A stretch of 64,000 nt of DNA from assembly GCF_027359675.1 (NCBI RefSeq), contig NZ_CP114786.1, positions 6,608,501 through 6,672,500 on the forward strand, in the 5' to 3' direction. How positions within the stretch are numbered: position 1 is the stretch's first letter; each line of letters begins with the position of its first letter. The notes beneath the pieces were generated by a model. The model did not search any database and was not told the DNA's origin. It saw only the letters and a list, made by a program, of their open reading frames with translations. Shown here in pieces: positions 35,630 to 43,071 of this stretch. Origin of the DNA: Roseibium sp. Sym1 (GTDB lineage: Bacteria; Pseudomonadota; Alphaproteobacteria; Rhizobiales; Stappiaceae). Both the position numbers and the translations under genes were made by a program.

Positions 35630-38008
35630 ATGACCCCGTGCACAGGCCTGTCGTTCGGTTCGTGGCTGAAGCGTCTCCGCCAGACAACCGTCTGGCGCCG
35701 GCCGGCAGTGTTGCCCGCTGTCTCGCTGGTGCTGGCAACGGCCGCAGCTGCGCAGGAAGCGGCACCACCGATCCAGGACGTCCTGAACAAGCGCTGCGTT
35801 GTCTGCCATGGCTGTTATGACGCCCCCTGCCAGCTGAAACTGTCGTCACCGGACGGCTGGGCGCGCGGGGCAAGCAAGCAGAAGGTCTACGATTCCTCAC
35901 GGCTGGAGGACGCCCCGATGACGCGGCTCGGCATCGATGCGAGGTCCGTGCCCGCGTGGCGGCAGAAGGACTTCTTTTCCGTGACCGACAACGCCGGCGG
36001 CCAGTCGGTTCTCGAGAAGCTTTTGCGGGCCGGACGCGATACGCCCTTCAAGCTCGGCGCGCCGCTTCCGGACAGCATCGACATCTCGACGCTGCGCAAG
36101 AATGTCTGTCCGGCGCATGACGGCGTCAAGGAATACCTGGGAGATCATGCCCAGGGCGGAATGCCCTTTGCCATGGCGCCGTTGCCGGATGTCGATTTTC
36201 AGAATCTCATCACCTGGGCCGCGGCAGGGGCGCCCGAACCACCCGCTCCGCCGGAGCTGCCGGAAGACGTCACGCGGCAGGTCGACACATTCGAAGCCTT
36301 CCTGAACGACGACGCGCTCAGGGCCCGGCTGGTGGCGCGGTATCTTTACGAGCACCTGTTCCTGGCCCACCTGCATCTGGAAAAGGACGATCCCAGGCGG
36401 TTTTTCCGGCTGATCCGCTCGCGAACACCCTCCGGAGAGCCACCGGAACAAATCGCGACGCGGCGGCCGTTCGACGCTCCTGGCGGGCCATTCTTCTACC
36501 GGCTCGTGCCGCTCACAGGCACGATCCTGCACAAGGAGCACATGATCTACGAGATCGGGCCACGGCGGCTCGACCGGTACCGGCAGCTGTTCCTGGATGA
36601 CACCTGGACCCTTGACGCACTGCCCGCCTATTCGACCGCCGCGGGCGGCAATCCTCTGTCGACGTTCCGGGCGATTCCGGCGCGCAGCCGTTACGGCTTT
36701 CTCCTCGACGACGCACTCTACTTCGTGCGCTCGTTCATCCGGGGTCCGGTCTGTTACGGCCAGGTGGCCGTCAACGTGATCGAGGACCGGTTTTGGGTGT
36801 CCTTCCTGGATCCGGACGCGGATCTGTCTGTCACCGATCCCGCTTATCTTGAACGGGCCATTCCTATTCTCGAATTGCCGGTGGCGATATCCGAGAGCAA
36901 GGTCAGCGATCGCCTGAAGAGTTTCCTCCAGCTCGGTCCGGTCAAATACCAGGCGTTCCGGCAATCGCGATACGCCCGCAAATATGCCGCCGAAGGTGGG
37001 CCGGACTATTCGGATATCTGGAATGGCGAGGGGCACAATTCCGATGCCCGGCTGACCATCTACCGGAACTTTTCCTCCGCGTCGGTGACGACCGGGTTCA
37101 CCGGCTCCGTTCCGGAGACCGCCTGGGTGATCGATTTCCCGCTGTTCGAGCGGATCTACTACAATCTTGTGGCCGGTTTCGATGTCTTCGGCAATGTCGA
37201 GCATCAGCTGACGACGCGTATCTACATGGACAGCCTGCGCCGGGAAGGCGAGCGGATTTTCCTGTCCTTTCTGCCACCCGATCAGCGCGAGCAGCTCCAT
37301 GAAAGCTGGTATCAGGGACCGCTGGTCAGTCTTGTCGATCTCTGGAAGGAAAGTGCCCTCGACCAGACATCTCCGTCTGGCATTGCCTTTCAGAGCAGTG
37401 ATCCGAAGGCAGAGTTCCTGACCCATCTGCTTGCAATCGATCCGGAACTCTGGCCGGGCACGGATCCCATCAACCGTTGCAGGGGCGACGCCTGCGCGCC
37501 CGCAGACACGATCGCCGGACGGCTGCGCCCGCTCACCGTGACGCCCGCCCCGTTCGCAAAGTTCCTGCCGGACATCGCCTTGCTCCTGGTCGAAACCACC
37601 GACGGTGACGAGATCTTCTCTCTGGTGCATGACCAGGCACACTCGAATGTCGCCTTCATCTTCAACGAGGACCTGCGCCGGCAGCCAGAAGAGGACAGGC
37701 TGACCATCGTTCCCGGACAGTTCAGCAGCTATCCGAACTTCGTCTTCCGGGTTCCGGAAGACCGGGTTGACGCGTTTGTCGCCGCGGTCCGGCAGATCAG
37801 GACCCAGGACGATTATCTCGCTGTCATCAAGGTCTTTGGCATTCGCAGGACAGATGAGGACTTCTGGTCGATCTATGACCGGATCCAGGCCGGCCTCAAC
37901 GCCCAGGACGCTGTCGAGGCCGGGCTTCTTGATCTCAACCGCTACCGGGACCCCAAGGCCCTGGATCCGATCGAACGCCTTTTCGAATTCACCTTCAAGG
38001 TGGAATGA
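35630..38008 (+). CDS. cti: Fatty acid cis/trans isomerase
   Basis: A 792-residue periplasmic enzyme. It has an N-terminal signal segment (residues about 22-42, VLPAVSLVLATAAAAQEA) and a cytochrome c type haem motif CVVCHGCYDAPCQL (CxxCH at 56-60), both diagnostic of Cti. Cti converts cis to trans double bonds in membrane phospholipid acyl chains without energy input, stiffening the membrane during solvent or heat stress. Length fits the family (about 760-790). A preceding small membrane protein gene may be co-transcribed. Confidence 0.9.
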   Translation: MTPCTGLSFGSWLKRLRQTTVWRRPAVLPAVSLVLATAAAAQEAAPPIQDVLNKRCVVCHGCYDAPCQLKLSSPDGWARGASKQKVYDSSRLEDAPMTRLGIDARSVPAWRQKDFFSVTDNAGGQSVLEKLLRAGRDTPFKLGAPLPDSIDISTLRKNVCPAHDGVKEYLGDHAQGGMPFAMAPLPDVDFQNLITWAAAGAPEPPAPPELPEDVTRQVDTFEAFLNDDALRARLVARYLYEHLFLAHLHLEKDDPRRFFRLIRSRTPSGEPPEQIATRRPFDAPGGPFFYRLVPLTGTILHKEHMIYEIGPRRLDRYRQLFLDDTWTLDALPAYSTAAGGNPLSTFRAIPARSRYGFLLDDALYFVRSFIRGPVCYGQVAVNVIEDRFWVSFLDPDADLSVTDPAYLERAIPILELPVAISESKVSDRLKSFLQLGPVKYQAFRQSRYARKYAAEGGPDYSDIWNGEGHNSDARLTIYRNFSSASVTTGFTGSVPETAWVIDFPLFERIYYNLVAGFDVFGNVEHQLTTRIYMDSLRREGERIFLSFLPPDQREQLHESWYQGPLVSLVDLWKESALDQTSPSGIAFQSSDPKAEFLTHLLAIDPELWPGTDPINRCRGDACAPADTIAGRLRPLTVTPAPFAKFLPDIALLLVETTDGDEIFSLVHDQAHSNVAFIFNEDLRRQPEEDRLTIVPGQFSSYPNFVFRVPEDRVDAFVAAVRQIRTQDDYLAVIKVFGIRRTDEDFWSIYDRIQAGLNAQDAVEAGLLDLNRYRDPKALDPIERLFEFTFKVE

Positions 38009-38261
38009 GCAGCGGCTGACAGCCACTTTTCGGGGTGGCGGGACCGATCCAAAGCCCGGCCGTGCGGGTCGCCCAATCCCAGGGATCGCGGCCAGGTTCC
38101 GGCCGGCGACCACCGGGCCGGAGGCCTAGGGTCCGCACCCTAACTGCCCTTTGGCGGCAAAAAGAAATCCGGTTACAGGCGCGAAAAAGTCTGGGAAGGT
38201 CCCGGTGCCTGTACCAAGGTAAAGCCGATCACCATCAGCAACGACAGCTAACGGAAGTCAC

Positions 38262-39473
38262 ATGAGACTCGACCAAATCGAGACCTTCGTCGTCGGCAAC
38301 CCGCCGCCCCGTCATGGCGGACGCTATTTCATCTTCGTCAAGCTGGTGACCTCCAGCGGGATCACCGGCTATGGCGAGATCTACAACGCCACCTTCGGTC
38401 CGCATCTGGTGGCCGAGATGGCGAAAGACGTGTTCCACCGGCAATTTAAGGGCGAGGATCCGCACCATATCGAGAAGCTCTGGCACAAGACCTATGGCGC
38501 CGGTTTCACGCAGCGCCCGGATGTCTCCGTCATGGGCGTGCTGTCGGGCCTGGAAATGGCCTGCTGGGACATCATCGGCAAGGCCGCCGGCAAGCCTGTC
38601 TACGAGTTGCTCGGCGGCAGGGTGCACGAGCGGCTGAGATCCTACACCTATCTCTACCCGGCGGAGGGAGACGTCTATCCGGACCCGTCGAAACCCAATG
38701 TCTACAACGACGCCACCATCGCCGCCGAAGCCGCGGCCCTTGCCGTGGCAAAAGGCTTCACGGCGGTGAAGTTCGATCCGGCGGGTGCTTACACGATCTA
38801 TGACGGCCACCAGCCGAACCTGGAAGACCTGGAGCGTTCTGAGGCCTTCTGCCGCGAGATCCGGGCGGCGGTCGGCGCGAAGGCCGACATGCTCTTCGGC
38901 ACCCATGGCCAGTTCACCGTTTCCGGGGCCAAGCGCATGGCCCGGCGGCTGGAAGCCTACGACCCGCTCTGGTTCGAGGAACCGATCCCTCCGGAAAGGC
39001 CCGAGGACATGGCCGAGGTTGCCCGCTACACCTCAATTCCCGTTGCCACCGGCGAGCGGCTCTGCACCAAATATGAATTCGCCCGCATCCTGGAAACCGG
39101 TGCCGCGAGCATCCTGCAGATGAATCTCGGCCGGGTCGGCGGTCTTCTGGAAGGCAAGAAAATCGCCGGCATGGCGGAATGCCACTCGGCGCAGATCGCG
39201 CCGCATCTCTATTGCGGGCCTCTGGTGGCGCTCGCCAACATCCAGCTGGCGACGTGCAGCCCGAATTTTCTGGTGCTGGAATCGATCCGGACATTTGACG
39301 GCTTCTACGCCGAGCTGCTGACAACTCCGATCCGCTGGGAGGACGGCTATGTCATTCCGTCAAGAGAACCCGGTCTCGGGCATGACCTCAACGAGGACGT
39401 TGCCCGGGCGCATCCCTACGAGGGCAACGACCTGCATCTCGGGTTTCAGGAAAGCCCGGCGCCGCCGCTTTGA
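38262..39473 (+). CDS. Mandelate racemase / muconate lactonizing (enolase-superfamily) enzyme
   Basis: A 403-residue protein with a capping domain (1-125) and a TIM-barrel domain. Catalytic landmarks: KFDPAG (170-175), FGTHGQF (around H215), WFEEPIPPE (E239), TGERL (E265) and IAPHLYCGP (H314). The arrangement fits acid-sugar dehydratases such as galactonate or mannonate dehydratase subgroups, but the exact sugar cannot be named. It begins a catabolic set with a GntR regulator and an ABC importer on the same strand. The upstream 253-base spacer shows no element I can name. Confidence 0.85.
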   Translation: MRLDQIETFVVGNPPPRHGGRYFIFVKLVTSSGITGYGEIYNATFGPHLVAEMAKDVFHRQFKGEDPHHIEKLWHKTYGAGFTQRPDVSVMGVLSGLEMACWDIIGKAAGKPVYELLGGRVHERLRSYTYLYPAEGDVYPDPSKPNVYNDATIAAEAAALAVAKGFTAVKFDPAGAYTIYDGHQPNLEDLERSEAFCREIRAAVGAKADMLFGTHGQFTVSGAKRMARRLEAYDPLWFEEPIPPERPEDMAEVARYTSIPVATGERLCTKYEFARILETGAASILQMNLGRVGGLLEGKKIAGMAECHSAQIAPHLYCGPLVALANIQLATCSPNFLVLESIRTFDGFYAELLTTPIRWEDGYVIPSREPGLGHDLNEDVARAHPYEGNDLHLGFQESPAPPL

Positions 39474-39639
39474 GAGCTCCGGTCTGAAGGAAACTGCCGG
39501 GGTCAGGGGGAGACGACCTGCGAACTGGCAAGTCGACACCCGGCGGTATGAATTTAAGGAAGTCCAGCGCGGCTATTGCCGGTCAAGGGGCCGCTTTCGA
39601 TTGATGAGAGATTGACAGGATTGTGCATTAATATCAAAA

Positions 39640-39660
39640 ATATCCAACATTTTTGGATAT
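39640..39660. promoter_or_regulatory. Operator-like palindrome overlapping the GntR start
   Basis: ATATCCAA-CATTT-TTGGATAT, a perfect 8+8 inverted repeat with a five-base spacer. GntR/FadR-type regulators commonly bind such TTGG-containing palindromes. It covers the first candidate start codons, which suggests autoregulation. Confidence 0.6.
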
Positions 39661-40339
39661 GCGGGCTGGAATGCTTTTCTCTGGAAAAACGACTGAAGAC
39701 AACACGATTGTAGAGCTGCTGGCGTCCGCCTTGCGCAAGGACATCGCGTTCGGGAAATTGCTGCCAGATCAGAAACTGAAGATCAGAGAGCTCCGCATGC
39801 GCTATGGCGGGTCGAACCATTCCATGCGCGAGACCTTGAGGATCCTGTCTTCCGAGGGCCTTGTCGAGGCGACCGCGCAGCGCGGTTTCCGCGTGACCTC
39901 CGCCACCGAGGACGACCTGCGCGACATTCAACTGGTTCGCCTTCAGATCGAGACAGTTGCCCTTGGCCGGGCGATCCGGCTCGGGGACGTCGCCTGGGAG
40001 GGGCGCGTGATCGCGGCGCATCACGCCTTGCAGAAAGCGGAGGCGCGGGTCGCGGCGAGCCCGGACGATCTCACGGCGCTCGAATGGGACAAGGCCTGCG
40101 GAGGGTTTGCCGCGGCCCTGATCGAAGCTTGCGCAAGCCCGCGGCTGATCGATCTGCAGTGCAAGTTTTTCGACCAGAGCCGGCGGTTCCGGCTCGCGCA
40201 GATGCGCGAAGGAAAGCTTGACTGGACCGGGCGGCAAGCACGCCAGAAGGCATTGCTGGAGGCGGTGCTGGCAAAAGACGAAAAGAATGCGCTCGCGCTT
40301 CTGCAGGCAGAGATCGAAGCAGAGCTGAAATCGGCTTGA
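39659..40339 (+). CDS. GntR-family regulator (FadR/FCD subgroup)
   Basis: A 226-residue protein. The winged helix covers about residues 10-75 (LASALRKDIAFGKLLPDQKL and NHSMRETLRILSSEGLVEAT) and an all-helical FCD-type effector domain follows (DLRDIQLVRLQIETVALG...). The start is uncertain: TTG at 39653, ATG at 39659 and ATG at 39671 are in frame, and the first two overlap the palindrome. It lies between the enolase-family enzyme and the importer genes, so it probably controls both. Confidence 0.85.
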   Translation: MRAGMLFSGKTTEDNTIVELLASALRKDIAFGKLLPDQKLKIRELRMRYGGSNHSMRETLRILSSEGLVEATAQRGFRVTSATEDDLRDIQLVRLQIETVALGRAIRLGDVAWEGRVIAAHHALQKAEARVAASPDDLTALEWDKACGGFAAALIEACASPRLIDLQCKFFDQSRRFRLAQMREGKLDWTGRQARQKALLEAVLAKDEKNALALLQAEIEAELKSA

Positions 40340-40360
40340 AAATCATAGGGAGGAAAAAAG

Positions 40361-41374
40361 ATGACCATACTCAACCGCCGGAAGGCACTTGCCCTGATGG
40401 GTGGAACACTCGCGGCAACGGGCCTTGCTGCCCCCGCACTGGCGTCGAACAGGAAAATCAAGGTCGGCGCTCTGCGCTTCACGTCACATGCCGGCAATTT
40501 CGTCGCGCTTGAGCGCGGCTATTTCGCCGATGCCGGTCTCGACGTCGAGTTCGAATTCTTCCAGGCCGCGCAGCCCATGGCCGTCGCCATTGCGTCGGGC
40601 GATGTCGACTATGCCGTCACGGCCGTTTCCGGCGGACTGATCAGCCTGGCCCAGAAGGGGGCGATCAAGGTGATCGGTGGCGCCTTGAGCGAAGAAGACG
40701 GTATTGACGGGCAGAAATTCCTGGCCTCCGATGCGGCCTTCCAGGCCGGCGTGAAAACACCGAAGGACCTGGCAGGCAAGAAATTTGCCGTCACCCAGGC
40801 CGGCTCGTCCTTCCATTACATGGGCTCGAAAATGGCCGCGGCCGAAGGCATCGAGATGTCCTTCACACCCTTGCAGAAGGTGGGCGCGATCATTGGTGCC
40901 ATGAAGTCCGGCCAGGTGGACGGCTGGTCCATCGTGCCGCATATCGCCAAGCCGCTGGCCGGGTCCGGTGCCGTTCATATCATCGGCGACGTCTCCGACT
41001 ACCTTCCGAACTACCAGGTGACCACGGTCTTTACCTCGGCCAGGAACGCAGCAGAGGAACGTGGTCTGACGGAGAGCTTCCTTGCCGGCTACTCAAAGGG
41101 CGTGGATGATTATGCCGCCGCCATGATCGACAAGACCGCTGACCAGGACGCCATGGTCGACCTGATCCATAAATATGTCTACACGGATCGGCCGCGTGAA
41201 AAAGCGGCCCCGTCGATCATCAACGGAACCATGCGCCTCAACAAGGGCGCGGCCCTCAACCTCGCCTCGATCAAGGACCAGCTGGCCTGGTTCCAGTCCG
41301 AGGGGCTGGTCGATGCGGACATCACCATCGAGCAGGTTGTCGACGGATCCTATGTGGACATGATCGACGCCTGA
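40361..41374 (+). CDS. ABC transporter substrate-binding protein, NMT1/SsuA-like
   Basis: A 337-residue periplasmic protein. The N-terminus (LNRRKALALMGGTLAATGLA) carries a twin-arginine and cleaves near ALA-SN. The NMT1/TauA fold shows as VGALRFTSHAGNFVALERGY, FFQAAQPMAVAIASGDVDYA and 'SFHYMGSKMAAAEGIEM'. Such proteins bind sulfonates, pyrimidine precursors, aromatic acids and others; the ligand here is open. GGGAGGA precedes its ATG. Confidence 0.88.
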   Translation: MTILNRRKALALMGGTLAATGLAAPALASNRKIKVGALRFTSHAGNFVALERGYFADAGLDVEFEFFQAAQPMAVAIASGDVDYAVTAVSGGLISLAQKGAIKVIGGALSEEDGIDGQKFLASDAAFQAGVKTPKDLAGKKFAVTQAGSSFHYMGSKMAAAEGIEMSFTPLQKVGAIIGAMKSGQVDGWSIVPHIAKPLAGSGAVHIIGDVSDYLPNYQVTTVFTSARNAAEERGLTESFLAGYSKGVDDYAAAMIDKTADQDAMVDLIHKYVYTDRPREKAAPSIINGTMRLNKGAALNLASIKDQLAWFQSEGLVDADITIEQVVDGSYVDMIDA

Positions 41375-41385
41375 CCTTTTCCCGG

Positions 41386-41417
41386 GCAGGGCCGATTGCA
41401 TTCGGCCCTGCTTTTTT
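41386..41417 (+). terminator. Strong hairpin plus T-run between binding protein and ATPase genes
   Basis: GCAGGGCCGA-TTGCAT-TCGGCCCTGC then TTTTTT, 12 bases after the binding-protein stop and 13 before the ATPase start. The ten-base-pair perfect stem is a full intrinsic terminator by sequence, so only read-through reaches the ATPase and permease genes. Confidence 0.88.
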
Positions 41418-41429
41418 GCGAGACCCTCC

Positions 41430-42197
41430 ATGGACATCCGACTGGATGGCATCAGCCATTCCTACGACTCATTCGAAGTCATGCGAGACATCACGCTGGA
41501 CATTCCCAGCGGGCAGATCGCGTGTATCGTGGGGCCGTCAGGCTGCGGCAAGTCCACGCTGCTGCGCTTTATCGGCGGCCTGGAACGGCCCATGGCCGGA
41601 CAGGTCCTGCAACTCGGCGAACCGCCGGAAGGCTGCCTCAATCCGCTGACCTATATCTTTCAGGATTTTGCGCTGCTGCCGTGGCGGACCGTTTCCGGGA
41701 ACATTTCCCTGGTTCTGGAAGACCACGGCATCAAGGGCGACAAGGCGCGTGCCATCATTGCCGATGTCCTGGCGCGCACAAAGCTCACCGACTTTTCCGG
41801 GGCCTTGCCGAAACAGCTTTCCGGCGGCATGAAACAACGGGTCGCCATCGCCCGGGCTCTTGCGGTCAACCCGGCCGTTCTGCTCATGGACGAGCCTCTG
41901 TCCGCGCTCGACAGTCAGACGCGTGAGCTCCTGATGGACGATCTGGTGGACCTGTGGACGCGCCAGCCCTTCACGGCGGTTTATGTCACGCACAATCTGG
42001 CCGAGGCGGTGCGGCTCGGGCATCAGGTTGTGGTCCTGTCACGGCGTCCGGGCCAAATCCGCGAGATCGTTACCATCGACAAGCCGCTCGCGGAACGTGA
42101 ATTCGGCGATGCGGATCTGGAAGCGGCTCAGAAGCATCTCTGGCAGCTTATGCGCGATGAAGCCCGTGCGGCCGATGCGGAGTTGATCCATGTCTGA
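41430..42197 (+). CDS. ABC transporter ATP-binding protein (SsuB/TauB-like)
   Basis: A 255-residue ATPase: Walker [10 protein letters not shown] near residue 35, Q-loop YIFQDFALLPWRTV, signature LSGGMKQRVAIARAL, Walker B VLLMDEPLSALD and the H-loop VTHNL. It powers the NMT1-type importer. Its end overlaps the permease start by eight bases, indicating coupled translation. Confidence 0.92.
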   Translation: MDIRLDGISHSYDSFEVMRDITLDIPSGQIACIVGPSGCGKSTLLRFIGGLERPMAGQVLQLGEPPEGCLNPLTYIFQDFALLPWRTVSGNISLVLEDHGIKGDKARAIIADVLARTKLTDFSGALPKQLSGGMKQRVAIARALAVNPAVLLMDEPLSALDSQTRELLMDDLVDLWTRQPFTAVYVTHNLAEAVRLGHQVVVLSRRPGQIREIVTIDKPLAEREFGDADLEAAQKHLWQLMRDEARAADAELIHV

Positions 42198-42993
42198 GGA
42201 TACTGCAAATGGAAATGCCGTCACCTTCCGTGGTGGCGGCTTCGCCCCAAAGTCCCATCGCTGGGTGGGGTTCGCCGTCTTTGTCGGCCTGATCCTGATT
42301 GCGGAATGGGGCACCCGAACCGGGTGGATTTCGGCACTGACGCTCCCCAAACCATCGGATGTTCTGGAGACCTTTGGCGAACTTTACCAGAGCGGACTCC
42401 TGTTCAGACATCTCGGTCCTTCCCTGTCCCGGCTAGTGGTCGGCGCGGCGATCGGGGTCAGCATCGGCATCAGCGTCGGCGTCCTGATCGGTCTGTTTTC
42501 CTACGTCCGGTCGGGGCTGGTTCCGGTGGTCGCGGCGATCTTCCCGATCCCGAAGATCGCGCTCCTGCCGCTCTTTGTCATCTGGTTCGGGATTGGCGAA
42601 GGCTCGAAATATGCCCTGATTGCCTTTGGTACTTTCACACCCACCGTCGTGGCGACCTATGGCGCTGTGGACAATGTCGACCGGACCCTGATCCGCATGG
42701 GGCAAAGTTTTGGTCTTTCGTGGTGGTCCATCGTGCGCAAGATTGTGCTGCCCGGCGCCATGCCCGGTATCCTGTCCGGCCTTCGCATCAGCCTCGCCAT
42801 CGCGATCATCCTGCTGGTCGCGGCCGAAATGCTTGGTGCCGAATACGGGATCGGCGCCTATATCCTCGAAGCGGGCTCGCTCTACGATCTGGAACGCCTG
42901 TTCGCAGGTGTCGTGATCCTGTCTCTGCTGGGCGTGCTCGTCAGCGCGACGATCGGCGTGATCGAGCGGCGCCTGCTCGGCTGGCGAATGTGA
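42190..42993 (+). CDS. ABC transporter permease (SsuC/TauC-like)
   Basis: A 267-residue inner-membrane protein with about six helices: one near residues 20-37 and the others in 75-260. The EAA loop reads RMGQSFGLSWWSIVRKIVLPGAMPG-like, normal for the BPD_transp_1 family. Third subunit of the importer beginning at 40361. Confidence 0.92.
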   Translation: MSEDTANGNAVTFRGGGFAPKSHRWVGFAVFVGLILIAEWGTRTGWISALTLPKPSDVLETFGELYQSGLLFRHLGPSLSRLVVGAAIGVSIGISVGVLIGLFSYVRSGLVPVVAAIFPIPKIALLPLFVIWFGIGEGSKYALIAFGTFTPTVVATYGAVDNVDRTLIRMGQSFGLSWWSIVRKIVLPGAMPGILSGLRISLAIAIILLVAAEMLGAEYGIGAYILEAGSLYDLERLFAGVVILSLLGVLVSATIGVIERRLLGWRM

Positions 42994-43071
42994 GGCAGAC
43001 GAAAAAGCGGCGCTCTTCGACCTCCCCGGGACCGGAATTGCCTCCAGCACCTCAGTCGGAGTGTTTCCGGC

